Shown piece after piece: positions 9,313 through 19,121 of a stretch of DNA of 51,824 nucleotides (within the stretch, counting starts at the first letter, position 1; each line of letters starts with the position of its first letter). Origin of the DNA: Candidatus Hodarchaeota archaeon (GTDB lineage: Archaea > Asgardarchaeota > Heimdallarchaeia > Hodarchaeales > YT1-039); contig JAEOTF010000286.1 of NCBI GenBank assembly GCA_016840025.1, forward strand, positions 1 through 51,824, written 5' to 3'. The position numbers and the translations under genes were made by a program. The notes under the pieces are model-generated. The model worked only from the letters and a program-made list of their open reading frames with translations, made no database searches and was not told the origin of the DNA.

Positions 9313-9641
9313 GCCATGTCACCAAATTCTCTATGATTGCTCTCAAAAGTTCTTTTTTTGCTTTTTTATTTTTATTCTTGGGTATTGATTACTAAAGGGC
9401 TTAATCAGATATTTAATCTTATTAATGAACTTTTTTAAATGAAAATGTCTATTTTTATAAATTTAATAGAAAAAAAAGCTTTAAAATACCATGAAAAAGT
9501 GATACAGCAAAAGGTAGGCTATTATATCCATTTAAACAATGAAAGAGTCAAAATTTATAGTGGGTTCACCTGCCAACATATTTTATAAGGGGAAATGATG
9601 AGCGTTAGAAAAGTCAGTTTCAAAACAATACTGGTGATAAG
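9313..9641. other. Divergent promoter region between tRNA-Leu/atpD and atpB
   Basis: This is 329 very AT-rich bases with no frame. Candidate TATA-like stretches occur before atpB (for example near 9520-9530 and 9580-9590). Transcription leaves in both directions from here. Confidence 0.4.
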
Positions 9642-11075
9642 ATGCTTGGTGAGAAGATTTCTCAAAAAAGGACTTATAGGACAATCGATTCAATCACTGG
9701 CCCATTAATTTTTGTGAAAGATACCAAAGGTGTCTCATACAGCGAAATCGTTCTTATAGAAGATCCTGCGGGTGAGAAACGTACTGGGCAAGTTTTGGAA
9801 GTTGCGGAAGATCTAGCAATTATTCAATCTTTTGAGGGAACACGAGGTCTAGATACTTCAACTACCACAGTCCGTTTTTTAGGTGAAACTATCAAACTTT
9901 CTGTATCCCAAGAAATGATTGGTAGGGTTTTTTCTGGAAGTGGGAAACCAATTGATGGTGCTCCCCCTGTAATACCAGAAGATCGAGTCGAAATACATGG
10001 AGCTCCAATTAATCCTTATGCTAGGGATTTCCCGCGGGAATTCATTCAAACTGGAATTTCCTCTATAGATGGATTGAACACATTAGTAAGAGGTCAAAAA
10101 CTGCCGATTTTTTCTGGAAGTGGATTACCTCACAATAAAGTGGCTGCCCAGATCGCGCGCCAGGCAAAAGTATTAGGTGAAGAAGAAGAATTTGCAGTAG
10201 TATTTGTAGCAATGGGAATAACGGCTGAAGAGGCCCGTTTTTTCAGAGAAGATTTCGAAAAAAGCGGTGCCCTAGAGAATGTAGTATTATTTCTGAATCT
10301 TGCGGATCAACCTGCCGTAGAACGTTTGATTGCTCCTAGAATAGGATTAACTGCAGCTGAATTTTTAGCTTATGAATATGATATGCACCTCCTTGTTATT
10401 CTTACTGATATGACTAACTATGCTGAAGCGCTCAGAGAAATCTCCGCAGCTCGTGAAGAAGTTCCAGGCCGCAGAGGATATCCTGGTTATCTGTATACCG
10501 ATCTAGCGACAATTTATGAACGTGCAGGCCGTATTCAAGGCCGTCAAGGATCCATCACTCAACTGCCTATTCTATCTATGCCAAGTGATGACATTACACA
10601 TCCTATTCCTGACCTTACAGGCTATATTACCGAAGGGCAATTAATTGTCGATCGTGGGCTTTACAGAAAAGGCATTTATCCCCCAATTGATCCATTACCG
10701 TCACTTTCACGATTGATGAGAGAAGGAATCGGAAAAGGGCGCACACATGTCTGCCATCAACCGGTTTCAGATCAACTCTATGCAGCTTATAGTCATGCTC
10801 GAAGTTTAAGAGATTTAGTAGCTGTAGTGGGTGAAGAAGCGCTCACTTCTGTAGATAGAAAGTATCTCATATTTGGAGATCGGTTTGAGCTTGAATTTCT
10901 TAATCAAGGAGATAGAGAAGAACGAGCTATTCTTGATACTCTTGACCTCGGATGGGCCTTATTAAACGACCTTCCTGAATCCGAACTGAAACGTATACCG
11001 CCGCGAATAATGATTTTCCACCCAGCTCACCGTACAAAAGAATTGGAATTTGCCGACGAAACCCCTAAAGAATAA
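9642..11075 (+). CDS. atpB: A-type ATP synthase subunit B
   Basis: Non-catalytic B subunit of the A1 headpiece, 477 residues. The N-terminal barrel contains [20 protein letters not shown] and [15 protein letters not shown] degenerate P-loop-like segment [18 protein letters not shown] at about 164-181 is typical of B rather than A. The family signatures [16 protein letters not shown] and [22 protein letters not shown] are present, as is [29 protein letters not shown]. Start ATG 9642 follows GGTGATAAG. Usually atpB lies between atpA and atpD in one operon; here it is alone and divergent from atpD. Confidence 0.97.
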   Translation: MLGEKISQKRTYRTIDSITGPLIFVKDTKGVSYSEIVLIEDPAGEKRTGQVLEVAEDLAIIQSFEGTRGLDTSTTTVRFLGETIKLSVSQEMIGRVFSGSGKPIDGAPPVIPEDRVEIHGAPINPYARDFPREFIQTGISSIDGLNTLVRGQKLPIFSGSGLPHNKVAAQIARQAKVLGEEEEFAVVFVAMGITAEEARFFREDFEKSGALENVVLFLNLADQPAVERLIAPRIGLTAAEFLAYEYDMHLLVILTDMTNYAEALREISAAREEVPGRRGYPGYLYTDLATIYERAGRIQGRQGSITQLPILSMPSDDITHPIPDLTGYITEGQLIVDRGLYRKGIYPPIDPLPSLSRLMREGIGKGRTHVCHQPVSDQLYAAYSHARSLRDLVAVVGEEALTSVDRKYLIFGDRFELEFLNQGDREERAILDTLDLGWALLNDLPESELKRIPPRIMIFHPAHRTKELEFADETPKE

Positions 11076-11227
11076 AATGAATGAAGAATGGTTTAAATCT
11101 AATTGAAAAACCAGAATTGTAAATATTCTTTCTGATCAATATAGCGTACAAAATAAAAAGAACAGAAATGATAGATAATTTACAATTGTGTTCCATTGAT
11201 ATAAAAGGTTAAATTTGCTCTGAGATC

Positions 11228-11512
11228 ATGTCCGCCTTTGAAATAAACATGAAATTATCCTTTGAAGGGCCATTTTGGTTAATAAATCTTTTAGATGGGG
11301 TTCTAGCTCCAGATAATACAAAAAAATTCATTTTAAAGCAGTGGATTCAAGAAAATGAAAAAAACACTTCAATAGCAAATCTTTTTTTCAGCTTCACACC
11401 AACTCTCTCTATAGAGTCGATTTTAACTACAATAGAGGATATGTTTGAGTGTATCACTCTTATTCTTCGTTTGCTGACTTATTTTATTGATTTTAATTTG
11501 TTTTTAATATGA
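11228..11512 (+). CDS. Possible KEOPS subunit Pcc1-like protein
   Basis: A 94-residue protein with the beta-alpha-beta-beta-alpha pattern of Pcc1, the dimerising subunit of the KEOPS complex that makes t6A on tRNA. The strand EINMKLSFEG leads into a helix (WLINLLDGVLAPDN), then strands ending ANLFFSFTP. A C-terminal helix SIESILTTIEDMFECITLILRLL matches the Pcc1 helix that usually reads S-x-R-x-x-x-N-x-x-L-R-x-x-x-x-A. Family-specific residues are weak. In several archaea pcc1-like genes neighbour the eS1 gene, and here the two converge with a 20-base overlap. It could also be an unrelated small protein. Confidence 0.45.
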   Translation: MSAFEINMKLSFEGPFWLINLLDGVLAPDNTKKFILKQWIQENEKNTSIANLFFSFTPTLSIESILTTIEDMFECITLILRLLTYFIDFNLFLI

Positions 11513-12119
11513 GTTGAGAAAGAACTTTGCTTTTTTGAACCTCTACACGCTTTAATGGAAATATCTTTTTACACCCATTGTAAACTTCTGACCCAAGCTT
11601 ACCAAAGATAATCTCATCAACAAAGTCTTTAAATGGAAGTTCTTGAGCTTTTCTATTTACAACAGCCTTCATTATAGCTCTAATAGCGAATTTCTGAGAT
11701 GTTTTTGCTCTATGTGTTGTAAATGCTGTTACAGTTACTCGGATTAAGTGGCCATCGGTTGTTCGCACATCAAACACCCCATCAATTCGTGTCCTGCGAC
11801 GACGAACAAGAAAACGAAGATAATCATTTGCAAAGGAATGGCCCCTGAATTGGGTAGTAGCTGTATCTCCAATCACACTGTCAATCTGAAACCTGAGTTT
11901 AAAATGAATCTTTGAATAATCTTGAGTTATATCGCTCAAAGGGACTTCAATAGTACGGCCATAAAGTTTTTCAGGGTCATCTGCAACAGTTTCACCAATT
12001 TTTTGGCCATTTCCAATCTCTTCAGGCGAGTTAATAGTGTAGAACTTCTTTAGTGCCCAACGATCTACTGATTTACCTTTTGTAGATTTTCTACGCCTTT
12101 TTGAGGACGTACGGCTCAT
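11493..12119 (-). CDS. rps3ae: Ribosomal protein eS1 (S3Ae)
   Basis: Archaeal/eukaryotic small-subunit protein, 208 residues. The N-terminus is basic with KSVDRWALKKFYTINSPEEIG, close to the conserved DKWKxKxWYTVxAP start of the family. Further signatures are GRTIEVPLSDITQDYSKIHFKLRFQI, the FRGHSFANDYLRFLVRRRRTRIDG block and RVTVTAFTTHRAKTSQKFAIR. It is preceded by a TCTCCTTA complement, i.e. a TAAGGAGA ribosome-binding site before the start. Its 3' end overlaps the convergent small gene. Confidence 0.95.
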   Translation of the reverse strand: MSRTSSKRRRKSTKGKSVDRWALKKFYTINSPEEIGNGQKIGETVADDPEKLYGRTIEVPLSDITQDYSKIHFKLRFQIDSVIGDTATTQFRGHSFANDYLRFLVRRRRTRIDGVFDVRTTDGHLIRVTVTAFTTHRAKTSQKFAIRAIMKAVVNRKAQELPFKDFVDEIIFGKLGSEVYNGCKKIFPLKRVEVQKSKVLSQLILKTN

Positions 12120-12278
12120 TTCATCATTATCTCCTTATTCTTTTTCCATTTCTTGTCATTTACGGGCCATTTTCTATCTGCACAAAAGAGTTTCTCATTA
12201 GCTTATAATGAGTGGTACTGATTTTTTGTTCAATAATGTCAAAAAACAGCCCTTTGATGGGATCAAAGACCATTTAAC

Positions 12279-15200
12279 CTAATCTAGTCTTATGGTCTCT
12301 TTTTTCCTCCAAAAGGATAAAATTGAAAAAAGTCCTTTTGTACCCAAGGTTACTAGTGCACTTAAGAAGACTACATCCTGCAAATTCATATTAAACCCGT
12401 TTTGTGGCTTTAAAATGAGATAATCGTCGTTTTGAGGAAGAAATATCTGATTTCCAGCCTTATCACGAACTTGTAGCCTTATCTTTGATTCTTCATAGAG
12501 TTTAATCTCAATTATCCATTCTTGACTCGAATCATTTGAAGGAGATAAGACCTCTGTTCGATTTTCGTTATCATTCAAGATTAATAGTAAAACTTGGTCT
12601 ATCCCTGACTCGAATGTATGTTCTTCCCAACAATTTGCAGAAAAAAGAAAAGTGTTATCTTCCATTGACTTTATATTCAATACCGCCTTTGGGTTGATTG
12701 AATCAGTTACATTTAGAAAAAAATAGGAACTATGATAGAACCATCCATTGACATCCCAAACTAGAATTCTATACTTAGCACTGGTATTATAGGGAAAAGG
12801 GCCAAAACTCGCGGTAAGTAGGTATTTGTGTTCTGTAAGATTTGTAGTTAAAAGAGAAATGTTCTGAATACCCTGGTTTAGCATATTGAACTCAATTAAA
12901 CCAAATGGAACGCTTACCAATGATGTAACGTTTATCTGGATATGCAAACTTTCATTACAATCAATAGTTTCGGGTAAAGAATCCAATTCTACCTCGATGG
13001 GAACAGGAACACCTGTGAGGACAAGAGATTTGGTGCTATTCGCGTTAATCGTGCCAATATGAATCGATAGCAAAGAAGATGTCTTTTTAGTAATATTAAT
13101 ATCTTGTGTTATGTTCCTTCCGAGAATATCAAAGGCAAACCAGTCCGTAACTGTTTTTTCCAAGACTGTCAAAGGAATTTCTATTCTTACAGAGTAGAAT
13201 TTCAATCTTGAAGTTATATTTAGATCGATTTTGGGCCAAGTTGTGCCATTATATTCCCCATGTTTGATTAAAACCGTTGGCCCTCCCACTTGAAACACTA
13301 ATTCATCCAATTCAGAACTAAAATTATTAGGAAGTTCCCAAAATAACTTATCCTGTTCTAATCTAACATTAATAGTTTCAGATTCATGTAATAATTGAAC
13401 TGATTTTATCTCATTAGATGGAAAAGGTGAAAAAATATACCAATAACGTCCTTCAAATGGATAACTAACATTGGTGTGGACTATCACTGTTTCATTACAT
13501 AATACAGTTTGAGGCTGGATAATTTCATCTATAGTTGCCTCGTTATATTGGATTAGTTCAGATAGAAGAATATAGGAAGTATTCTCCCAAAGAATTTGAA
13601 CTCCCCATATTATCTGTATCCTATATTCAAAGGTATTAAGTATAAAATTTGGGGGAAGAGAAAAGTGAATAATTGACTGACCAAAGTCATCAGTAAAACC
13701 TGCGCTAATTAGAGTATCATTATGGCTTACTTTGATAGAAAGGCTGGGTATAGGGGTGTATTCTGAATTTGTTACATTTAGATGTAACTCATAATATTCA
13801 TCTCCAAGAGAATTGGTTTTTTGCTTCACTAGGATTGGAGATTGTTTAACAGTTATTTCTACTTCCTTATTAGGGACTATATAACCACCTATTACAGCAG
13901 AAATTACAAGGTTTTTGTTTCCAGGGCTTGAAATAATTGGACCGATTAAGATATCAAAATTCTTATCAAATTGGAAACTTTGAGACCATGATTCAAACAA
14001 TATTGTAATGTTTCCATTTTCAATGCTTGTGTTTGTATGATGATCTAATATTGTACCGTTTATGCGAATCTTTTCATATTGAAAGGCTTCAATCCAATCA
14101 GAAGTAATTATTTCACCTACATCAGTAGGAATAAATAATTCAATAATTCCAATACCAGCTTCTGAAGTAGATATCCAATAAACTTCAATAGATACATTAC
14201 CTTTTGGAGCTTCAAGAGGGATTTTTAAGTTAGAAAAGAGGGCTATACCAGAAACAAAACAGATTGTTTCAGTCTGAAGTAAAACAGTGTTTTGTGGATT
14301 TTTCAGCAACAATAAAATTGGACCTTGAACAACATATTTCATACTAACTGTAATATTGACATAGTCGCCTTGCAGCGGATAACTAGCATCGCATTGAATC
14401 TCTTCTATATAATTCGGCGTTATAGCTGTTAAAAGATAGCCAGTTACATTCTCATTAACAATATCAGCAATATAACATGATTCTGTGACCTTTTCTAGAA
14501 AGATAACACCTTCATTGTATAATGTTAACTGATCCCAGTCTGTAGGTACATTCAAAATAAGTTTTTTGATTGAAGATGAAGTTTCGAAAGTGAAAAAAGA
14601 GATATTAGCGTATAGGTACCCTGGTTCAGATATAGAAAAGTTACTTTCGAAAGATAATGAAGTAGAAATGAAAATTTCTAGATCTATTATTCCTTGAACA
14701 GTATTATTGCCTTGATTCACAATAAATTGGAGAAGAGTAGTTCCCCAGTTCACAGTATTGAAGTTCAGAATAATAGGAAATGTACTACCAGTGAATAGGC
14801 TAGGAGGTTCATTGTCTAAATATAGCTCTAATCCCACATCCTCTGGTTGTACCGACATATTACATTTAAATTCATCAATAAAAAACAAACTTGAGAAAGG
14901 CGAAGGAAAGGACCCACAAGCAATCTCTATCTGATATAACCTACTAACACTAGTATTGCAGTAAGTTTCTATAAGACTAACTAGGTCTACCACCGAAAGA
15001 TTATGCCATACACCATCCCATGTCGAATTTATAAAATAATAAAGATAATTAGAATCCACTCTAATATCCTCTCTATCCGTAGGAGTACCAATTGGGAAAG
15101 GAGATTGCCGCCAAAGGAAGAATGTTACAGAAGCAGTATCAAAAATCAGAGAAAGTGTGATTTGAGAACTGGTTCCATTACTATCAAGACCTGTTTGATT

Positions 15201-15800
15201 AAGAAGAAGAAAACTAAAAGAAGCATTAGCATAGGCAGATATAGTTTGATTCAGATTTGAAATTTTCCATTTAGCCCATAATTGGGGATAATCGGTTATA
15301 TTGAACATCCAAGCCCCTTCCCCTTTTGAAAAATTCTCTGTTGATCGATTGCAGTATGCATATTCTTCTACGCCTTCCAACTCCCAGGGGTTGGATAAAG
15401 ATTCGGCATTTCCATTAGGAATGGTTTCATTCCAAAGAGAAGAAAGCTTTACAGTACCATTGATCGAATTTGTAGCATTTTGTTTACCGAGTACTATGGT
15501 TTCATTAATTCCCAAAGTTCTATTGATTGATTCTTTTTGATAAATTGTGAGTTCTTCATCGAATAAATTTATTCTTTCCGCGCTCACGACTTTCTTATCG
15601 TTTTTATCTTGGTATTTAGTATTAAAATTCACATTATGTTTGTTTAGCGGTTCAGATTTTATCACAGAATTATTATTTTCATTTTCTTGTGAGATAGATC
15701 GTTTATTTCCATAAGATTCAATAAATTGAAGGTTGTACGGTAATATAAGTAATAAAATTAAGAGAGAAAGGACACTATGGATCCTCAATTTGAACACCAA
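12279..15800 (-). CDS. Large secreted, C-terminally anchored Ig-like/S-layer-type protein
   Basis: A 1173-residue extracellular protein. An N-terminal signal-like segment (residues 6-24, LRIHSVLSLLILLLILPYN) is followed by Asn/Ser/Thr-rich beta-strand sequence with dozens of N-x-S/T sequons, then a C-terminal hydrophobic helix (about 1140-1160) and the basic tail WRKKETIRLD. Repeated phrases such as PLQGDYVNITVSMKY, and the CNET and CNES motifs before VHTNVS and IHINVTS-like strands, suggest tandem Ig/Big-type beta-sandwiches. No catalytic motif was seen. It is plausibly a cell-surface or S-layer-associated glycoprotein. The start is TTG at 15800. Lineage-specific; family not recognised. Confidence 0.7.
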   Translation of the reverse strand: MVFKLRIHSVLSLLILLLILPYNLQFIESYGNKRSISQENENNNSVIKSEPLNKHNVNFNTKYQDKNDKKVVSAERINLFDEELTIYQKESINRTLGINETIVLGKQNATNSINGTVKLSSLWNETIPNGNAESLSNPWELEGVEEYAYCNRSTENFSKGEGAWMFNITDYPQLWAKWKISNLNQTISAYANASFSFLLLNQTGLDSNGTSSQITLSLIFDTASVTFFLWRQSPFPIGTPTDREDIRVDSNYLYYFINSTWDGVWHNLSVVDLVSLIETYCNTSVSRLYQIEIACGSFPSPFSSLFFIDEFKCNMSVQPEDVGLELYLDNEPPSLFTGSTFPIILNFNTVNWGTTLLQFIVNQGNNTVQGIIDLEIFISTSLSFESNFSISEPGYLYANISFFTFETSSSIKKLILNVPTDWDQLTLYNEGVIFLEKVTESCYIADIVNENVTGYLLTAITPNYIEEIQCDASYPLQGDYVNITVSMKYVVQGPILLLLKNPQNTVLLQTETICFVSGIALFSNLKIPLEAPKGNVSIEVYWISTSEAGIGIIELFIPTDVGEIITSDWIEAFQYEKIRINGTILDHHTNTSIENGNITILFESWSQSFQFDKNFDILIGPIISSPGNKNLVISAVIGGYIVPNKEVEITVKQSPILVKQKTNSLGDEYYELHLNVTNSEYTPIPSLSIKVSHNDTLISAGFTDDFGQSIIHFSLPPNFILNTFEYRIQIIWGVQILWENTSYILLSELIQYNEATIDEIIQPQTVLCNETVIVHTNVSYPFEGRYWYIFSPFPSNEIKSVQLLHESETINVRLEQDKLFWELPNNFSSELDELVFQVGGPTVLIKHGEYNGTTWPKIDLNITSRLKFYSVRIEIPLTVLEKTVTDWFAFDILGRNITQDINITKKTSSLLSIHIGTINANSTKSLVLTGVPVPIEVELDSLPETIDCNESLHIQINVTSLVSVPFGLIEFNMLNQGIQNISLLTTNLTEHKYLLTASFGPFPYNTSAKYRILVWDVNGWFYHSSYFFLNVTDSINPKAVLNIKSMEDNTFLFSANCWEEHTFESGIDQVLLLILNDNENRTEVLSPSNDSSQEWIIEIKLYEESKIRLQVRDKAGNQIFLPQNDDYLILKPQNGFNMNLQDVVFLSALVTLGTKGLFSILSFWRKKETIRLD

Positions 15801-16252
15801 TGCTTTTTCATTAAATCGATTACTTGTCTTTCAAAGCTGATTTAAGATCCCAAACAATATGTTCGAAAAGAAGATAATTGGAACTTACTAATTTAATAGC
15901 AAATCACACAATTGTTGCTAATATTATTCCTAACCGTTCTTTTTCTTATGGTCTTCTGTTATCAAATCTTCTCAGCTCTCACAAGATGAGGGGGCTTGCA
16001 TTTACAGTGCCTACCCTCTCAAAACTCCTTTAGGGACTTCATCAGGGAATTTAAAAATTTTAAAGTGAATATCATCTACAAAATCTTTATACAGAGGATT
16101 TCAATATTTACCTCTTTAGAAAAATGTTAAAGGACTTAGAAATTTAATATTTGTACAATTAGATCCACAAAAGGATGTTTATTATAACTTAAAGAGTACA
16201 GCTGAGAAAACATTTCATATAAATTATTGATCCTAAACTAGCTGGAATTTAC
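15801..16252. other. Divergent intergenic region, no gene seen
   Basis: This is 452 bases between the surface-protein gene (minus) and an unknown plus-strand gene. It contains a short GC-richer stretch near 15985-16015 (GAGGGGGCTTGC with TACCCTCTC), which can form a small hairpin. No tRNA or coding frame was supported. Confidence 0.4.
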
Positions 16253-17023
16253 ATGATCATTAAAGAGGTCCCATGTCCCGACTGCCAGGTCAATGTTCTA
16301 TTTCAAATAGATCCTGAGAGTCAAGATGTTAAGAATAAACCAATCTTTACACTGACAAGACTCCATAATGAGGGAACATCCGTTCTTCAAGTTAGCTTTG
16401 ACCAGAACTACTCGGCACGACGGGTACGTTGTTTCAAACTTCATGAAACATCAGAAACTGAGATCAGTAGTAGTGCTCAAATTGAAAGTTTACTTCAAGA
16501 TATGATAAACCTTAATGAAGTAGCTAGAATACTAGTCGCAAAATTTGATATACTTGATATTTCCCTCGCTGTGAGTTTAGCTTTCCTATTATTTCCAAAT
16601 ATAACAAAATTTGACAGATTAGAAGAAAAAGTAAATTTTGCCAATAACAATCTCCAATTTTTTACTGGAAGAATAAGATCAAGTGACCATCTCAAAAAAA
16701 TGAAAGAGAATCTTAAGAAAGTGAACGGAGTGATTTTTCTCTTCCGCGCAGAATCTCTGACGGAAAAAAGGCAAAAATTGTTTTTAAAGATCCTAAAGCA
16801 AATGGATTTAGCAGCATTCATTGTAATATGCCCAGTTGGCAGTACTGGATTTCCCAATGAGCAGGCAACTATTGACAGGATAATTGATCAGGTATCGGGA
16901 TTGGTTTTCGGCGTTCATAGTACTGCAAGATCAATTGCATTTTTTCCTCTTTCAGATGATCGACCCGAAACTATTCTTGATCTTTTCAGTTGGATTCTTA
17001 GCAGAAAAGCATTAAATAGATAA
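16253..17023 (+). CDS. Uncharacterised protein with N-terminal CxxC and GTPase-like C-terminal pattern
   Basis: 256 residues, family not firmly recognised. The N-terminal part starts IIKEVPCPDCQVNVLFQID and continues into a beta-rich region with FDQNYSARRVRCFKL. The C-terminal half has an alternating strand-helix layout: VNGVIFLFRAESL, AAFIVICPVGSTG and SIAFFPLSDDRPETILDLFSWIL. That order resembles the second half of a Ras-like fold (strands 4, 5, 6 and last helix), but there is no P-loop, DxxG or NKxD motif. If related to small GTPases it is a nucleotide-free derivative. The gene stands alone with its own promoter region. Confidence 0.45.
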   Translation: MIIKEVPCPDCQVNVLFQIDPESQDVKNKPIFTLTRLHNEGTSVLQVSFDQNYSARRVRCFKLHETSETEISSSAQIESLLQDMINLNEVARILVAKFDILDISLAVSLAFLLFPNITKFDRLEEKVNFANNNLQFFTGRIRSSDHLKKMKENLKKVNGVIFLFRAESLTEKRQKLFLKILKQMDLAAFIVICPVGSTGFPNEQATIDRIIDQVSGLVFGVHSTARSIAFFPLSDDRPETILDLFSWILSRKALNR

Positions 17024-17134
17024 TTCAGTTATGTAGAGGTAATAACCAGAATATATTTTGTATGAAAATTCACAATTAAAATCCACTGACATAATAAGTC
17101 TTAACTATGAAATCCCCTATATTAGGGCTCTAAA

Positions 17135-17806
17135 TTAAAATAAAATCTCCGTTATTCTTACCAGTTCGATACCAGTTGTTTCTTTTCCACAAATTCCACC
17201 GTTTGAATTTGCTACGAGACCAGAAGATATGAATTGGTTTCCTCGATTTATCGTACCTATATTGACTTTTTCTACTTTCATCCATTCTTTAATCTTAGTT
17301 AATTCATCTTCTTTAGCTAAGGGACTAACCAGAGTGCCCTTATTAGTGCTGTAAGCTATCGATCCACAGAGCTCACTTCCCGCAATTCTAGTTTGGAAAG
17401 TTTCAACGTCTAGAGTTTCTTCAATTAGAATGGCGGTTTCCTTATTTATTATAGGCGAGAGAATGGCTGCATGGTCATTAGCAAGTACCACATTCCCTAA
17501 AGCAAAATATTTCTCATGTGCGCGTGCTATTCTAGGGACTAATTCATTCTTTTTCAGAAATGCAACCTCTTCATTACTGGCTAACGATGATACTACCATT
17601 CCAGAACTATTAGCCACTGCTAAAACAGCAAGTAGATTTGTACCACCAATAGTGACGTTTTCCTGTATAGAAGCATGAAGTACTCGTGAAACTGCATTCT
17701 TTAGATTATCACCAAGATTCTCTGGAATAAGGATATATTTGTTCGTTGCTAACACATAAAGTCCAATATTAGGATTTTTGTTTAAATCCCAACGTTCTAA
17801 AGACAT
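17135..17806 (-). CDS. eif6: Translation initiation factor aIF6
   Basis: Anti-association factor that binds the large ribosomal subunit, 223 residues with five-fold pseudosymmetry. The repeats are visible as NPNIGLYVLATNKYILIP, then GGTNLLAVLAVANSSGMVVSS, LGNVVLANDHAAILSP, AGSELCGSIAYSTNKGTLVSP and the final STGLVANSNG-like segment. It is the last gene of the uL11-uL1-eL39-eL31-aIF6 operon and starts 43 bases after eL31. In most archaea aIF6 is followed by LX-pfdA-ftsY. Here those genes are about 19 kb away on the other strand. Confidence 0.95.
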   Translation of the reverse strand: MSLERWDLNKNPNIGLYVLATNKYILIPENLGDNLKNAVSRVLHASIQENVTIGGTNLLAVLAVANSSGMVVSSLASNEEVAFLKKNELVPRIARAHEKYFALGNVVLANDHAAILSPIINKETAILIEETLDVETFQTRIAGSELCGSIAYSTNKGTLVSPLAKEDELTKIKEWMKVEKVNIGTINRGNQFISSGLVANSNGGICGKETTGIELVRITEILF

Positions 17807-17849
17807 TTACTTGCTCCACTCCAAGCGATTCTACCTATTCCAGCATTTC

Positions 17850-18137
17850 TCACGCGAGAAATACCTCAGCAACCTTTTCTTCTGTTTTAACAACTCTTAT
17901 TTTAATCCTACGAGGGGGTTTCTTGATTCCACGGGACCACATTGCGTGGTTAACCTCGGGATCGATAATAACTCTGTCTACCTTCATATGACGTTTTGTA
18001 AAATCACGAAGGTGTCTTATAGCTCTTGGAACCCTCTTGTTTCGAGAAATATGCCTTTTTAAAAATGGGAAAAAGGGTACAACATAAATCCTTTCTTCAA
18101 TGATTTCCTCTGTAGCGGATATTTCATTTTCTGCCAT
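17850..18137 (-). CDS. rpl31e: Ribosomal protein eL31
   Basis: Large-subunit protein at the tunnel exit, 95 residues. The family pattern EERIYVVPFFPFLKRHISRNKRVPRAIRHLRDFTKRHMKVD is followed by VIIDPEVNHAMWSRGIKKPPRRIKIRVVK, the signature NxxxWxRG(I/R)xxPPRRIRVR. It lies between eL39 and aIF6 on the minus strand, the order usual for archaea. Confidence 0.96.
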   Translation of the reverse strand: MAENEISATEEIIEERIYVVPFFPFLKRHISRNKRVPRAIRHLRDFTKRHMKVDRVIIDPEVNHAMWSRGIKKPPRRIKIRVVKTEEKVAEVFLA

Positions 18138-18239
18138 TATTGGTCACTTACTTCTTGTTCTATGATTTAAGAGTGATAGTTTTCTTCTTGTAATAATCTC
18201 GCGTGATGTAGATCTATTTCGAAGAAATAAAATATTTTA

Positions 18240-18395
18240 TTATTTTTTTAGTCTTTTAGTTCGCCAGACCCTCTTTTTTGGGTGATGACGTACTTTTCCA
18301 TTTGTTTTAACGATAACCCATGTTGGGACAGTATTATTTTGACGACCTGCTTTTGCTAAGCGAATTTTCTTCCCATGAGGTTTCACTCTCGCCAT
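18240..18395 (-). CDS. rpl39e: Ribosomal protein eL39
   Basis: A 51-residue basic protein found by translating the gap between eL31 and uL1: [19 protein letters not shown], then [20 protein letters not shown] and a tail ending [10 protein letters not shown]. The PxWVxxKT and the W-R-x-x-x-L ending are the eL39 signature. The start is ATG at 18395, 20 bases after the uL1 stop. It is expected just before eL31 in archaea and lines the exit tunnel. Confidence 0.95.
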   Translation of the reverse strand: MARVKPHGKKIRLAKAGRQNNTVPTWVIVKTNGKVRHHPKKRVWRTKRLKK

Positions 18396-18415
18396 CATTA
18401 TCACCTATTTCTAGA

Positions 18416-19060
18416 TTATAAATGGATAATTTTTCCCATCGTTGTTTTAATTGAAACCTTATTTATTTGTTGGATCCCTCTTTCAAGTTTATTTGCTAAT
18501 GTGTTGATTACAGAACTTGCATTTTCTGCCAATTCTTGGTCAGAATTCTCAATCGTGCCAATTTTGCTATTAATGCTGGGATTTGTTCTAAGACGAAGAT
18601 TTATTGTTCTGTTATATTCGGATAACAACTTTTCAAGATCTGAGGAAGGAGGAATAGGTTTAGGCATCTTTCCTCTGGGTCCTAAGAATTTCCCCCAATA
18701 TCGACCAACTAAAGGCATTAAAGGAGCAAGGGCAACAAAAAAATCATAGTCAGATGCTATTTTTTTGGCAGCTTTAGGATCTTTCGCTAATGATTCTGTT
18801 TCTTCCTTAGAGATTACTCTTAAACCAAGTTTATTTGCATGAACGGCGAGTTCTCCTTCAGCAAACACCCCTAACTTTGTTTTTTTCCTTACTGGATGTG
18901 GAAGAACTGCAGAAATATTAAAACGCTTGGAAGGATCTTTTAAATCAATTTCTCTGAGACCGACAAGAATTTCAACTGATTCTGTGAATTTTGGCTTTTT
19001 TTCAGCCGAATTTCTGACTTTTGTAATGGCTTCTTGAATTTTGTCTATTGAATAGGCCAT
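18416..19060 (-). CDS. rpl1: Ribosomal protein uL1
   Basis: L1-stalk protein, 214 residues. Conserved elements are KFTESVEILVGLREIDLKDPSKRFN, VLPHPVRKKTKLGVFAEGELA, DYDFFVALAPLMPLVGRYWGKFLGPRGKMPKPIPP and a C-terminal KTTMGKIIHL. The GPRGKMP motif is the RNA-binding signature. It follows uL11 by 61 bases. The usual next genes, uL10 and L12, are missing here and lie elsewhere in the window. Confidence 0.97.
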   Translation of the reverse strand: MAYSIDKIQEAITKVRNSAEKKPKFTESVEILVGLREIDLKDPSKRFNISAVLPHPVRKKTKLGVFAEGELAVHANKLGLRVISKEETESLAKDPKAAKKIASDYDFFVALAPLMPLVGRYWGKFLGPRGKMPKPIPPSSDLEKLLSEYNRTINLRLRTNPSINSKIGTIENSDQELAENASSVINTLANKLERGIQQINKVSIKTTMGKIIHL

Positions 19061-19121
19061 TTTATCTCACCGTTTTATATTCGTCTTACTTCTTAATAAA
19101 CAATTAATTTTACGGATAATT

